Assembly: GCF_002005465.1 (NCBI RefSeq)
Contig: NZ_CP014691.1
Span: 868,001-932,000, forward strand
Length of the DNA stretch: 64,000 nt
From: Neoasaia chiangmaiensis
GTDB lineage: Bacteria; Pseudomonadota; Alphaproteobacteria; Acetobacterales; Acetobacteraceae
Direction of reading: 5' to 3'
Shown here one piece after another: positions 18,124 through 27,467 of the stretch. Position 1 is the stretch's first letter. Every line of letters starts with the position of its first letter. The position numbers and the translations under genes were made by a program. The notes beneath the pieces were generated by a model, which did no database searches, was not told the DNA's origin, and worked only from the letters and a program-made list of their open reading frames with translations.

Positions 18124-18443
18124 GAATGCTCTGAAGCCCTACGTTTTCAATAAGCCCGGAGTTTGAGTCGGCGCACGTTAAAATTTTCATCCCCAGCCAT
18201 AAAAACAGCCCGTGTTGCATCCTCGACATGGCGACGCGTGGCGGCATGTTCTTCTGGCGGGAATGTTTCCTTTGCACGCACTTCCCGGCGGGGACTTCCA
18301 AGGAGCACGCACCCGAATCCGATAACAGGCTCGAATCGCCGACCGGCTTTTTTGAACAATCCGCCGCCCGTCGCGTTCGCAGCACCGAACGTCCTGCCAT
18401 GCGCGCAAGACGTGCCCTGACCCTGTCAGAAGGATTATCGACC

Positions 18444-18875
18444 ATGACAATCAAGAAAACCGCAACCGCCCATTGGAGCGGCGGCCTGAAAGACGGCAAA
18501 GGCCAGATCTCGACGCAGAGCGGCGCATTGACCGCGCAGCCATACGGCTTCAACACGCGTTTCGAGGACAAGCCGGGGACGAACCCGGAGGAACTGATCG
18601 GCGCGGCCCATGCCGGCTGTTTCACGATGGCGCTGTCGATGATGCTGGGCGAAGCCAATCTGACCGCCTCCGCACTCGATACGAAGGCCACCGTCTCGCT
18701 CGATCAGGTCGAGGGCGGCTTCAAGATCAGCAAGATCCATCTCGATCTCACTGGCACCGTGCCGGGCGCCGATCAGGCGAAGTTCGAGGAAATCGCCAAC
18801 AAGGCGAAGGCCGGTTGCCCGGTCTCGCAGTTGTTCAATGCGGAAATCACCCTTACCGCCACACTCGCGGCCTGA
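18444..18875 (+). CDS. osmC: OsmC/Ohr family peroxidase
   Basis: Thiol-dependent peroxidase of the OsmC branch, reducing organic hydroperoxides. The two redox cysteines are C59 (AHAGCF) and C125 (KAGCPVSQ), in the usual positions of a 143-residue OsmC. The N-terminal HWSGGLKDGKG is characteristic of OsmC rather than Ohr. The ATG at 18444 is preceded by AAGGA. The gene ends just before a strong hairpin shared with the convergent ABC operon. Confidence 0.93.
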   Translation: MTIKKTATAHWSGGLKDGKGQISTQSGALTAQPYGFNTRFEDKPGTNPEELIGAAHAGCFTMALSMMLGEANLTASALDTKATVSLDQVEGGFKISKIHLDLTGTVPGADQAKFEEIANKAKAGCPVSQLFNAEITLTATLAA

Positions 18876-18884
18876 ACCGTGACA

Positions 18885-18906
18885 GGCAGGGGCCGAGGCC
18901 CCTGCC
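18885..18906. terminator. GC-rich hairpin between convergent genes
   Basis: GGCAGGGGCC-GA-GGCCCCTGCC is a perfect 10 bp inverted repeat filling most of the 34 bp between osmC and the ABC permease gene. The flanking U-run is poor (CTCTC), but position and strength fit a bidirectional terminator. Confidence 0.6.
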
Positions 18907-18909
18907 CTC

Positions 18910-19803
18910 TCAAAGCCATGCTGCGCGGCGTCGCTGCAGGATCGCCACCGAGATCAGAATGACCGCGACGGCCACGCCAGCCCAAAGCTGCGTCTGATCG
19001 AACGGTATCTTCAATGCACTTTCACTGCAGTTTTCGCCCTGGGCACAGGCCTTCACGGATATCTGTCCCAGACCGCCCAGCAAATGACGCATAAAGATCT
19101 GGCCGACATGGTTGCTCCCGAACGCCAGACGCTCGAAGATCATCGCACCAACGGGCAAGCCGAAAGCCCAGAGGAACGGTGCCCGACGCGCCCAGCCCGA
19201 GACCAGCAGCAACCAGGCATAAATCGGCGCACTCCAGAGCGACAAAACCACAATATTAATCGCCAGCCGTCTCAGATGCGCCCACTCGCTATCATGCTGC
19301 CAGAGCAGACCCAGGCTAAGCCCCTTTGCGATCAGATAAAGCTCGACCAAGCCAATGAACACGATCTGCGCGGCCAGCGTGGCGATCGCCGCGATAAGCG
19401 GCAGCACGACAAGCGGCACAGCCGCCTTGGCGACGACGGTCACGATATTCGAGACAGGAAGGGACTTCCAGAACAGGATGGTTCGGTCGCGCCGCTCATT
19501 GTAGAGCGCCCCGCTGGCATAGAAGATGCCGATGACAAGTGCTGCCAGCGTTACCAGAGCGCCGATGACATCCTCCATCGCCGAGAACAGTTCGCTCAAC
19601 TCTGTATGCTTCAACCCGGCGCCCACTGTCGCCCCATGCAGTCGCCATGCCCCGACCGTCAATGCAACGATGATCACCACGGCCACGCCGACCGGTGCGG
19701 CAATGACGGAGCGGTTTTCCCATAATTCGCGCTGCACGGACCAGTAAAGCAGTCTCGCCCAGCCATAGCCCTTCGGGGGATCGCCCGCGATATTCCTGTT
19801 CAT
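18910..19803 (-). CDS. ABC transporter permease, ABC-2 type
   Basis: Integral membrane subunit of 297 residues with about six hydrophobic segments (for example near residues 36-52, 80-100, 120-150, 180-205 and a final one near 275-292). It forms an exporter with the ATPase encoded immediately upstream. A periplasmic loop holds a small Cys pair (CAQGENCSES). The start overlaps the ATPase stop by 4 bp (ATGA on the minus strand). Substrate unknown; gntR(YtrA)-ATPase-permease operons are often induced by cell-envelope-active antibiotics in other bacteria. Confidence 0.85.
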   Translation of the reverse strand: MNRNIAGDPPKGYGWARLLYWSVQRELWENRSVIAAPVGVAVVIIVALTVGAWRLHGATVGAGLKHTELSELFSAMEDVIGALVTLAALVIGIFYASGALYNERRDRTILFWKSLPVSNIVTVVAKAAVPLVVLPLIAAIATLAAQIVFIGLVELYLIAKGLSLGLLWQHDSEWAHLRRLAINIVVLSLWSAPIYAWLLLVSGWARRAPFLWAFGLPVGAMIFERLAFGSNHVGQIFMRHLLGGLGQISVKACAQGENCSESALKIPFDQTQLWAGVAVAVILISVAILQRRRAAWL

Positions 19804-20678
19804 GCCGCCTCTCCCTGTCCCGCCACGCGGCGATCGCGTCCCATCAGCACCAGAAAAATATCCGCCAGACCGGGCGTGCGCGCGTCACCCAGACCTTCCA
19901 GCGCCGCACGCTCGACACCATCGAACAGCATGACGCTACGTCCCATCACCAGATATTCGTGCATCGGTCGCAGGGCCCGCGCCGCCTCCAGGCAGTCGGG
20001 GCGCGCCATCAGTTCGACGAACCGTCGCTGCACATCGTCCATCGACGCGCTGAGGGCAATCCGGCCACGGTCGATGAAGATCACGTCCGTCAGGATATCC
20101 TGAATTTCCTCGACCTGATGCGTGGTGACGAGAATTGTCCGGTTATGGTCGAAATAGTCATTCAGAAGCGAAATATAGAATTCGCGACGATAGATGATGT
20201 CGAGCCCCAATGTCGGCTCGTCCAGCACCAGAAGCTTCGCGTCGATCGCCATGATCAGCGCAAGATGCAACTGCGCCGTCATCCCCTTCGACAGCTCACG
20301 CACCCGCGATTTATGCTGGATGTCCGTTTTGGACAGGAATTGTTCGGCCTTTGCCCGGTCGAAGCGCGGATGCACCCCTTCGACATAATCCAGCGCCTGA
20401 CGAACCTTCATCCAGCGCGGCAACAGCGCCACGTCGGCAATGAAGCAGACTTCGCGCATCAGCGTCTCACGCGCGGTCCAGGGGTCAAGCCCCAACACGC
20501 GCAGGTCGCCCTCATAGGAAACCAGCCCCAGAATCGCTTCCAGCGTCGTGGTCTTGCCGGCCCCATTCGGTCCGATCAGCCCGACAATGCGCCCTGCTTC
20601 GATACGCAGGTCGATCCCATCGACCGCGACCTTATGCCGATAGGCCTTCCGCAGGCCCTTCGCTTCGATAATCATCAA
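19800..20678 (-). CDS. ABC transporter ATP-binding protein
   Basis: Cytoplasmic ATPase of 292 residues. Walker A GPNGAGKTT is near residues 36-44. The signature region LSKGMTAQLHLALIMA replaces the canonical LSGGQ with LSKGM, as in drug and bacteriocin exporters of the CcmA/YtrB branch. Walker B is LLVLDEPTLGLD and the H-loop VTTHQ. It overlaps both neighbours by 4 bp, so gntR, ATPase and permease are translationally coupled. Confidence 0.9.
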   Translation of the reverse strand: MMIIEAKGLRKAYRHKVAVDGIDLRIEAGRIVGLIGPNGAGKTTTLEAILGLVSYEGDLRVLGLDPWTARETLMREVCFIADVALLPRWMKVRQALDYVEGVHPRFDRAKAEQFLSKTDIQHKSRVRELSKGMTAQLHLALIMAIDAKLLVLDEPTLGLDIIYRREFYISLLNDYFDHNRTILVTTHQVEEIQDILTDVIFIDRGRIALSASMDDVQRRFVELMARPDCLEAARALRPMHEYLVMGRSVMLFDGVERAALEGLGDARTPGLADIFLVLMGRDRRVAGQGEAA

Positions 20679-21034
20679 CCATTCTCCCCATCATCGGGTA
20701 GATCGCGCACCGATAGACCCAGCCGACGGATCGTCTTCAGAATTTCCGGCCACTGTTCTTTCAGGAAACTGTCCCGCTCGCGCTGAAGCAGTAATGCCGC
20801 CGCGCCATGGGTCACATACATGCCGATGCCGCGCCGCTTATCGACCAGCCCCTCGTCGGACAGTTCCTGATAGGCGCGCATGACGGTCAGCGGGTTGATC
20901 CGATAATCCGTCGCCACCTGCCGGACCGAAGGCAGCAACTCTCCCTCGGACAATGTCCTGTCCAGAATCATAGCCGCCACCCGATCGCGCAACTGGCGAT
21001 AGATCGGCTGGTGATCGTTCCATGATCGTTCCAT
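20675..21034 (-). CDS. GntR family regulator, YtrA subfamily
   Basis: A 119-residue regulator with an N-terminal winged helix (IYRQLRDRVAAMI, then LPSVRQVATDYRINPLTVMRAYQELSDEGLV) and only a short C-terminal helical part, as in YtrA. Such regulators repress their own operon, here with the ABC transporter genes that follow. The ATG is at 21034. A likely promoter and repeat elements lie about 105-130 bp upstream. Confidence 0.9.
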   Translation of the reverse strand: MERSWNDHQPIYRQLRDRVAAMILDRTLSEGELLPSVRQVATDYRINPLTVMRAYQELSDEGLVDKRRGIGMYVTHGAAALLLQRERDSFLKEQWPEILKTIRRLGLSVRDLPDDGENG

Positions 21035-21137
21035 CTCAGCTCTCCGCGTCCCGATTTTAAGACCATTGTGTCACCCATTGCCCAAATTCCGCTGCTTACC
21101 CCGGAAGAATCGACATCCGCCTTCTGTCGGCTTTGGT

Positions 21138-21165
21138 GTTATACATCACTATATCACTAAAACAA
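21138..21165 (-). promoter_or_regulatory. Promoter and possible operator of the GntR/ABC operon
   Basis: On the minus strand TTGTTT (21160-21165) and TATAAC (21138-21143) are 16 bases apart. The spacer holds a direct repeat ATCACTA (21145-21151 and 21153-21159, plus strand). The whole is bracketed by an imperfect inverted repeat TGTTATA/TAAAACA, suggesting an autoregulatory GntR site. It is clearly more AT-rich than its surroundings. Confidence 0.45.
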
Positions 21166-21284
21166 TTAGAATCGTTGCCATTGCTATCGAAGTTTTCCGA
21201 AGCGCCCGCGCAACTCATCGTCTCGCCGCCTTTTGTATTGCCATCAGCCAGACATGACCGGCAGGGCCCTGGGGGGAAACCTGA

Positions 21285-21467
21285 ACGACTCACCGACCGG
21301 CACTCCGTGCCGCTTCTCGATCAATGGCGAGCCGTTCAATCCGGGGGCGCTTTGTGCTGTCGCTGAATGATTGCCGGAGGTGCGAGACGTTCGATGAGAT
21401 CGAGGGTATCGAGGTGGGCTATACGGTGTCGCGTCAGGCGACCGGAGGAAGGATGTCGGAGCGAGGC
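21285..21467 (+). pseudogene. Remnant of a D12-class DNA adenine methylase (C-terminal part)
   Basis: In one frame the DNA reads SIRGRFVLSLND, then a short region with FDEIEGIEV, then GYTVS, then MSERGIN. This follows the C-terminal block of phage/bacterial D12-class DNA adenine methylases (GRFLLSLND...F.I..V...Y.VS....E.LI). The N-terminal SAM and DPPY motifs are absent, a stop lies just upstream (21282), and the tail loses similarity. It therefore looks like a short residue of an old mobile or phage methylase gene. The call rests on remembered family patterns and was not aligned. Confidence 0.4.
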
Positions 21468-21701
21468 ATTAATCACGGGATAAGACCCGTATCAGGCGCG
21501 TCTCAGGTGGCGTTCATGCGGGGCGGATAGGGTCCCGACTCTTTTGTCCCGCCGTTCCAATTTCGGTGTCGCGCTTCAGCGGAACGGCAGCAGCCATCGC
21601 GATCTTCCATGCGACGGGAAAACGCCATCGCACCCTCCCGATCACAACGGGATCGTCGGCTCAGGTGACGGGCTGGCCTGCGCGCCACCCGGCCCGAAAG
21701 T

Positions 21702-22790
21702 TCATGCGCCGCCGACCTGGCCGCGATGGCGCAACCAGTGATCCGCCAGCACGCAGGCCATCATCGCTTCCGCCACCGGTGCCGCCCGAATCCCGATACA
21801 GGGATCGTGGCGGCCCCTGGTCACGACGTCGATCTCCTCTCCGTCACGATTGACCGACGGTACCGGCACGAGAATCGAACTGGTCGGCTTGATCGCGAAC
21901 CGCGCCACGATTGGCTGTCCGGTCGAGATCCCGCCCAGAATACCGCCGGCATGGTTGCTCTCGAAGGCGATACGGCCGTCCTCCATCCGCATCGGATCGC
22001 CGTTCTGCTCGCCACGAAGTGATGCAACCTCAAACCCGTCGCCGATCTCGACACCCTTGACGCCATTGATGCTCATCATCGCCGCCGCGATATCCGCATC
22101 CAGCTTGCCGTAGATCGGCGCACCCAGCCCGCCCGGCGCACCCTCCGCCACGACATCCACCACCGCGCCGATGGATGAGCCCGCTTTGCGAATCTCGCCA
22201 AGCAGCGCCTCCCAGGCCGGAAGGGTCGCGGCGTCCGGACAGAACAGCGGGTTCCGCAACGTCTCGGCCCAGTCCCAGCGATCGCGATCCACGCCAAGCG
22301 CGCCGATACGCGACAGCGCGGCACGGATGACGATCCGCTCCTCACTCAATGCCGCAAGAACCCGTCGCGCAACCGCGCCCGCGGCAACGCGACTGGCCGT
22401 CTCCCGCGCGGATGAGCGCCCGCCGCCCCGATAGTCGCGATGCCCATACTTCATGTCATACGTCACGTCGGCGTGGCCGGGCCGATAGCGCGTGGCGATG
22501 TCCGAATAATCTTTCGAGCGCTGATCGGTGTTCTGGATTTCCAGCGCGATCGGCGTGCCGGTCGTACGGCCTTCGAACACACCGGACAGGATGCGGACCT
22601 CGTCCGCTTCCCGACGCTGGGTCGTGAATTTCGATTGTCCCGGCTTGCGTCGATCAAGCCAGGGCTGGATATCGGCTTCGGTCAGCGCAATGCCGGGGGG
22701 GCAGCCATCGACGATACAGCCGATCGCCGGGCCGTGGCTCTCCCCCCAGGTCGTTACACGGAAAAGATGACCGAAGCTGTTGTGCGACAT
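21702..22790 (-). CDS. aroC: Chorismate synthase
   Basis: FMN-dependent last step of the shikimate pathway, EPSP to chorismate. The 362-residue protein shows the signatures [16 protein letters not shown] near the N-terminus, [30 protein letters not shown] in the middle and the later [15 protein letters not shown]. The start lies 1 bp after the fabI stop, so fabI-aroC form an operon. Chorismate made here also feeds the AroQ mutase encoded at 8.3 kb. Confidence 0.97.
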   Translation of the reverse strand: MSHNSFGHLFRVTTWGESHGPAIGCIVDGCPPGIALTEADIQPWLDRRKPGQSKFTTQRREADEVRILSGVFEGRTTGTPIALEIQNTDQRSKDYSDIATRYRPGHADVTYDMKYGHRDYRGGGRSSARETASRVAAGAVARRVLAALSEERIVIRAALSRIGALGVDRDRWDWAETLRNPLFCPDAATLPAWEALLGEIRKAGSSIGAVVDVVAEGAPGGLGAPIYGKLDADIAAAMMSINGVKGVEIGDGFEVASLRGEQNGDPMRMEDGRIAFESNHAGGILGGISTGQPIVARFAIKPTSSILVPVPSVNRDGEEIDVVTRGRHDPCIGIRAAPVAEAMMACVLADHWLRHRGQVGGA

Positions 22791-22791
22791 C

Positions 22792-23634
22792 TCAGTCGCC
22801 GGACGATACGACGGCGATGTCCGGCGCGGACGGGTTCTTCATGCCGACCATGTGGTAACCGCAATCGACATGATGCACTTCACCCGTCACGCCGGAGGAC
22901 AGGTCGGAAAGGAAGTACATGCCCGATCCGCCGACATCCTTCAGCGTGACGTTGCGCTCCATCGGCGCATTCAACTGGTTCCACCGCAGAATATAACGGA
23001 AATCGCCGATGCCATTGGCCGCCAGCGTCATGATCGGGCCGGCCGAAATCGCATTTACGCGGATATTGTCGCGCCCCAGATCGGCGGCCATGTAACGCAC
23101 CGAGGCCTCCAGCGCCGCTTTCGCCACGCCCATGACGTTATAATGCGGCATGACACGCTCGGCACCCAGATAGGACAGCGTCAGGAGTGAACCACCTTCC
23201 TTCATCAGCGCCGCGGCACGTCTGGCGACTGCCGTGAACGAGAAGCAGGAAATGTCCATCGCCTGCAGAAAGGCATCGCGCGGCGTGTCGACATAGCGCC
23301 CGCGCAGATACTGCTTGTCGGCCCAGCCGATGGCATGCACGACAAAGTCGATCTTGCCCCAGATACGCTCGATCTCGTCGAAGGTGGCGTCGATGGCGGC
23401 GTCGTCGCTGACGTCACACGGCAGGACCAGTTCGGATCCGATGCTGGACGCCAACGGTCGCACGCGCTTGCCCAGCGCCTCACCCTGATACGTGAAAGCC
23501 AGTTCCGCGCCCTGTGCGGCACAGGCGCTGGCAATGGCCCAGGCGATGGAGCGGTCGTTGGCGACGCCCATCACGAGGCCCCTCTTTCCCGCCATCAGCG
23601 TGCCTTGAGGTTGTTCGGAGAGCGAGCTGGACAT
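22792..23634 (-). CDS. fabI: Enoyl-[acyl-carrier-protein] reductase (NADH)
   Basis: Short-chain dehydrogenase completing each round of fatty acid elongation; the triclosan and isoniazid target family. The nucleotide-binding segment is [13 protein letters not shown] (residues 23-35). The catalytic pair is Y165 and K172 (YNVMGVAK), with a further Tyr at 155. Length 280 residues with the ATG at 23634. Another ATG at 23595 begins nearer the core. The 131 bp to the divergent pdxH presumably holds both promoters. Confidence 0.95.
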   Translation of the reverse strand: MSSSLSEQPQGTLMAGKRGLVMGVANDRSIAWAIASACAAQGAELAFTYQGEALGKRVRPLASSIGSELVLPCDVSDDAAIDATFDEIERIWGKIDFVVHAIGWADKQYLRGRYVDTPRDAFLQAMDISCFSFTAVARRAAALMKEGGSLLTLSYLGAERVMPHYNVMGVAKAALEASVRYMAADLGRDNIRVNAISAGPIMTLAANGIGDFRYILRWNQLNAPMERNVTLKDVGGSGMYFLSDLSSGVTGEVHHVDCGYHMVGMKNPSAPDIAVVSSGD

Positions 23635-23765
23635 GTAATGATTTCCCGTCGAATGACAAATTTGGCAACGAAAGTGAAACGTGAGGTGGTCGTCGCATAA
23701 GCGCGCTTCGCAAACAAGAGCGCGTATAAACGTTAGGCGCTTTCGCGCATGCAATACGCAGCCTT

Positions 23766-24422
23766 ATGATCCGACGTAAACAGGATGACACCGCGCAGGA
23801 GATCGCAGTCTTGACCGACGACAACACCCCGGCCCTCCTCGATCTGAACGCTGATCCGTTCGCGCTTTTCCATGCGTGGATGCAGGAAGCCGAGGCCAGC
23901 GAGCCCAACGACCCGAATGCCATGGCCATCGCAACCGCCACCCCGGACGGCCGCCCGTCGGTGCGCATGATCCTGCTGAAAGGCGCCGATCGCGACGGAT
24001 TCGTCTTCTATACCAATCTCGATAGTCGCAAGGGTATCGAATTGCGCGAGAATCCGCAGGCGGCCCTGCTTTTCCACTGGAAATCCCTGCGTCGGCAAAT
24101 CCGCATCGAAGGACCGGTGACGCCGGTCTCGGATGCGGAAGCGGACCGCTACTTCGAGAGCCGGAGCCGCAATTCCCGTCTCGGCGCCATCGCATCGGAC
24201 CAGTCCCGTCCGCTGGACAACCGCGAGACCTTCGAGCGGCGGATCGCCGAAGCGACGGCCCGCTATGGCGACGGGGACATCCCACGACCGGCCAACTGGT
24301 CCGGATTCCGCCTCCGGCCCGACGCGATCGAATTCTGGCAGGACCGTCCCTATCGCATGCATGACCGTGCAACCTGGACCCGCCATGCCACAGGGTGGGA
24401 TGTCACGCGCCTGTACCCATGA
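23766..24422 (+). CDS. pdxH: Pyridoxamine 5'-phosphate oxidase
   Basis: FMN-dependent oxidase making pyridoxal 5'-phosphate. The protein has 218 residues. Family blocks include [22 protein letters not shown] (FMN), [28 protein letters not shown] and the C-terminal [11 protein letters not shown] and EFWQ segments, ending in RLYP. The ATG at 23766 lacks a clear Shine-Dalgarno; a TTG at 23814 is an alternative. It is divergent from fabI-aroC. Confidence 0.95.
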   Translation: MIRRKQDDTAQEIAVLTDDNTPALLDLNADPFALFHAWMQEAEASEPNDPNAMAIATATPDGRPSVRMILLKGADRDGFVFYTNLDSRKGIELRENPQAALLFHWKSLRRQIRIEGPVTPVSDAEADRYFESRSRNSRLGAIASDQSRPLDNRETFERRIAEATARYGDGDIPRPANWSGFRLRPDAIEFWQDRPYRMHDRATWTRHATGWDVTRLYP

Positions 24423-24491
24423 TAATGCTTCATCATCTTTCGGCCGCTTGTTGCGTTTCAGGCCATATATCGTCGTAACGAAGGCCCCATC

Positions 24492-25379
24492 ATGTTGAAC
24501 GACATCCGAAACATTCTCCTCCCGCTGAACGGCAACGGCGATATCGACGCCGCCCTTCAGCTCGGCCTCCTCTACGCCAAGCATTTCAAGGCCCATCTCT
24601 CGGCCGTCACGATCGGCGACGACCCGAACGAGACGGCGGCGCTGGCTGGCGAAGGTCTCTCCGGCTCCATGATCAACGAGATGATGGCGGCCGCGGAGCA
24701 CGAATCCCAACGCAGACTGCTTCAGGTCCACCTCAAGTTCGACAACTTCGTCCGCGAGCATAACGTCGCCAATCGCCGTAACGCCCTGCCAAGCGACCTG
24801 CCGCCTAACGGGCAGGTCAGCGCGAGTCTGGAGACCCTCACCGGCTCGGAACACGAGGCCGTCACCTGGCGTGCGCGCCTGGCCGACATGACGCTGATGC
24901 CGCATCTCGCCAAGAACGACGATGCACGCGCCTCCGAGACACTGCACGCCGTCCTGTTCGACAGTGGCCGTCCGCTGGTCATCGCTCCCCCCAAGCCGCC
25001 TGTGCATTTCGGGCGCCGCATCTGCATCGCCTGGAACGGCACCGCCGAAGCCGCCGCTGCCCTGCGCAGCGTGTTGCCCTGGGCACGTCACGCCGAAACG
25101 GTGCAGGTCCTGACCAGTCCGGAATATCATCGTCGGGGACCGGAGGCTGAAAAGGTGCTCGCCTATCTCAGCCTGCATGGCGTGGAAGCCTCTGTCCGCA
25201 CCTTTCAGTCCAAGGACAGGGATGTCGGCGCCGGCATGATGGAAGCCTGCTACGACCTCGGCGCGGATATGCTGGCCATGGGCGCCTATTCCCATTCCCG
25301 CCTACGCCAGATGATTATCGGCGGCGTCACCCGCCACGTGCTCGAAAAGTCCACGATCAGCGTGCTGATGAGCCGTTGA
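24492..25379 (+). CDS. Universal stress protein, tandem UspA domains
   Basis: Cytoplasmic stress protein of 295 residues with two UspA folds. The first (about 1-145) is degenerate in its ATP-binding loop. The second (about 150-295) ends with MGAYSHSRLRQMIIGGVTRHVL, which matches the G-x2-G-x9-G-(S/T) nucleotide-binding pattern. Large numbers of Glu and His lie in the linker. It stands alone, with a strong hairpin directly after the stop. Confidence 0.88.
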   Translation: MLNDIRNILLPLNGNGDIDAALQLGLLYAKHFKAHLSAVTIGDDPNETAALAGEGLSGSMINEMMAAAEHESQRRLLQVHLKFDNFVREHNVANRRNALPSDLPPNGQVSASLETLTGSEHEAVTWRARLADMTLMPHLAKNDDARASETLHAVLFDSGRPLVIAPPKPPVHFGRRICIAWNGTAEAAAALRSVLPWARHAETVQVLTSPEYHRRGPEAEKVLAYLSLHGVEASVRTFQSKDRDVGAGMMEACYDLGADMLAMGAYSHSRLRQMIIGGVTRHVLEKSTISVLMSR

Positions 25380-25385
25380 CGACCC

Positions 25386-25413
25386 GTCCCCGGGCTCGCG
25401 AATGCCCGGGGAC
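25386..25413 (+). terminator. 10 bp perfect hairpin after the stress protein gene
   Basis: GTCCCCGGGC-TCGCGAAT-GCCCGGGGAC directly follows the usp stop codon. No U-run follows (AGGAATTG), so it may be a Rho-dependent or stabilising structure rather than an intrinsic terminator. Confidence 0.5.
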
Positions 25414-25457
25414 AGGAATTGTCGATCATTCGCTTCCTTTGCCTTGCCGGAAGCACC

Positions 25458-27467
25458 ATGCTACCGGCGCACCATGGTTCCCGATCCACGTTGCCCGCCT
25501 TGAAACCGCCTCCCACGTCTGACGCTCGATCACCGCGCAAGAGCGCACTCAGCCGTATCGGCCGCGCCTATCTCAGCCTGGCACTCGGCACCTCGCGATG
25601 GAACATCACCGGGAATCGGCGTGCCGCCGCCCTCCTGCATCAGACCGGAAGTGCACCTCCAGGGGCCATCGTCGCATTCTGGCATCGTGCGCTGCTGCAA
25701 CTTCCCGCCTTGTGGCTCCTGACGCTCCGTGGCCGTAATCACCTGCGTTTGCGCGTGCTGATCAGCCGCAACCGCGACGGGCGCCTGATCAACGACACCG
25801 TTGCGCCCTGGGGTATCATCGGCATCGCCGGTTCCGCCAATCGCAAGGGGAAAGACAAGGGAGGTGCTCACGCCTTCCGTGAGGCGATCTCGGCTTTGCG
25901 CGCCGGGTCGCATCTTGCCATTACGCCTGACGGACCACGCGGCCCGGTCGGCGTCATCCAGCCGGGCGTCCTGCGGCTTGCACGCGTGACCGGACGAACC
26001 ATCGTTCCTGTCGGCGCCGCCTGCGATGCGTTCCATCTTCCATCATGGGACCGGCTGGCCGTACCGTTGCCTTTCGGTCGCGGGGAGTTGGTGCTGGGTG
26101 CCCCCTTGGATGCGGAAACCACGTCGGAAGCATTGGCGAAGGCGCTGAATGATGCCGCCCGGGCGGCAGAGCGGCGCCTGTCGCTGGTCCGCGCCACGAC
26201 GGCCGACCGGCTCTGGGCCGCGCTCGGCAACATCCTCCGGCCACTCGTCATCGTCATGCTTCGCATCCGGCTGGCGCGCGGACGGGAAATCCGCGGCCGA
26301 CTGCGTGAACGCATGGGCCTGTCACGCGCGAAAAGACCCGCGGGCACCCTGCTCTGGTTTCATGCCGCAAGTGTCGGGGAATGCCGCTCCGCTCTTCCGC
26401 TCATCGACGCGCTGCTCGACCAAAAGCCCGATCTGAATGTGCTCGTCACGACGGCAACAGTGACAGGCGCGCAGATCGTCGAGGCCCACCGCCTGTCATC
26501 ATCGGCATCGTCCGCCACGCGTATCCTGCATCAGTTCACGCCATACGACATCCCGCGCTGGAACCGCCGTTTCCTTGCGCAGTGGCGACCCGATGCCGCG
26601 CTGCTGGTCGAAAGCGAACTCTGGCCGGGCATGATCGCCGCCTGTTTCCGTCGCGGCATCCCGATCGCGGTCATCAACGCTCGCCTGTCCGATCGTTCGT
26701 GGCGGCAGTGGCGTCGCTTCCGTTTGCTAGGCGGCACCATGTTCGCACGGCTCGACTTCGTTGCCGCAAGAAGCGCGGAGGACGCCCGCCGCTTTCAGGC
26801 GCTCGGCGTGCCAACATGCCATACGTTCGGCGACCTGAAGCAGAGCGCGCCACCCCCGCCGGTCGACAAGGGCGTCCTGGCGGGCTTGAAACGACAGCTG
26901 GGCGGGCGTCCCGTCTTCCTCGCGGCGGCCACACATCCGGGCGAAGACGAAATCATCGCGGACGCCGCCGGGCGCATGCGTCGATCGTATCCGGACCTGC
27001 TCTGTATCATCGTGCCCCGTCATCCCGTGCGGGGAACGGATATCGCGGCCCGACTTGGCCATGCACCTCGCCGCGCGCTGGCACAGGCTCCGACCGCGAC
27101 GGACAGCTTCTGGATCGCGGACACCCTCGGCGAACTCGGCCTCTTCTACCGTCTCGCCACCGTCGCCTGGATCGGCAATTCGCTGGCGGCACCTGGTGGC
27201 GGACACAATCCGTTCGAGGCGGTCCGCCTCCACACCCCGTTGGCGAGCGGTCCATACGTCGACAATTTCAAACCCGCCTTCGCGCGTCTTGAAGGCTGCA
27301 TCGCCATCGTCAAGGACAGTTCGACGCTAGCCGATTGGGGTTGCGCGCTTCTCGCCGACCCGGCGCGCCGCGAGAGACTGACAGCCGAAGCCGCCACGCG
27401 AATCGATACGCCGGATACTGTCCCTGCCCCACTCCTGACACGGATCGTTGCGATGTTGCCGCAATGA
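25458..27467 (+). CDS. Fusion of DUF374 acyltransferase domain and Kdo transferase (WaaA/KdtA)
   Basis: A 669-residue protein joining two lipid A enzymes. The N-terminal ~250 residues are a DUF374 (LPLAT-like) domain: AFWHR, then ISRNRDGRLI, then GSANRKGKDKGG and TPDGPRGP. The rest, from about residue 265, is a GT30 3-deoxy-manno-octulosonate transferase: LWFHAASVGE (catalytic Glu), LVESELWPGMI, INARLSDRSW, and GGHNPFEAV near the C-terminus. The frame is intact through the junction. The ATG at 25458 has GGAAG 4 nt upstream; a TTG at 25419 is possible. lpxK starts in the last codons (ATGA), so this begins a coupled lipid A operon. The DUF374 substrate is unknown. Confidence 0.9.
   Translation: MLPAHHGSRSTLPALKPPPTSDARSPRKSALSRIGRAYLSLALGTSRWNITGNRRAAALLHQTGSAPPGAIVAFWHRALLQLPALWLLTLRGRNHLRLRVLISRNRDGRLINDTVAPWGIIGIAGSANRKGKDKGGAHAFREAISALRAGSHLAITPDGPRGPVGVIQPGVLRLARVTGRTIVPVGAACDAFHLPSWDRLAVPLPFGRGELVLGAPLDAETTSEALAKALNDAARAAERRLSLVRATTADRLWAALGNILRPLVIVMLRIRLARGREIRGRLRERMGLSRAKRPAGTLLWFHAASVGECRSALPLIDALLDQKPDLNVLVTTATVTGAQIVEAHRLSSSASSATRILHQFTPYDIPRWNRRFLAQWRPDAALLVESELWPGMIAACFRRGIPIAVINARLSDRSWRQWRRFRLLGGTMFARLDFVAARSAEDARRFQALGVPTCHTFGDLKQSAPPPPVDKGVLAGLKRQLGGRPVFLAAATHPGEDEIIADAAGRMRRSYPDLLCIIVPRHPVRGTDIAARLGHAPRRALAQAPTATDSFWIADTLGELGLFYRLATVAWIGNSLAAPGGGHNPFEAVRLHTPLASGPYVDNFKPAFARLEGCIAIVKDSSTLADWGCALLADPARRERLTAEAATRIDTPDTVPAPLLTRIVAMLPQ

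Larger units (their letters stand above)
17917..18443. other. Long divergent intergenic region nrdA / osmC
   Basis: 527 bp without a convincing gene. It holds two tandem NrdR boxes (18075-18123), a possible alternative nrdA start (18027), and a 16 bp inverted repeat GTTC-N8-GAAC at about 18377-18392, upstream of osmC. AAGGA at about 18431 serves the osmC start. Short open frames here lack coding character. Confidence 0.6.
21035..21701. other. Gene-poor interval between gntR and aroC
   Basis: 667 bp without an intact gene. From the gntR side it contains the operon promoter (21138-21165), then a probable decayed methylase fragment (about 21285-21467), then about 230 bp in which I recognise nothing. 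Short open frames occur on both strands, but none has a good start, ribosome site or family resemblance. Confidence 0.6.

Noticed and set aside
18147-18359. Open frames in the nrdA-osmC spacer (for example minus strand 18147-18359)
   Set aside because: No ribosome site, no family likeness, and the region is explained by regulatory sites.
18377-18392. GTTC-N8-GAAC repeat upstream of osmC as a LexA/OxyR-type site
   Set aside because: Alphaproteobacterial LexA uses direct GTTC-N7-GTTC; spacing and symmetry do not fit, so only noted as a repeat.
21503-21688. Minus-strand frame between the methylase remnant and aroC
   Set aside because: Basic, low-complexity frame without start signal or similarity.
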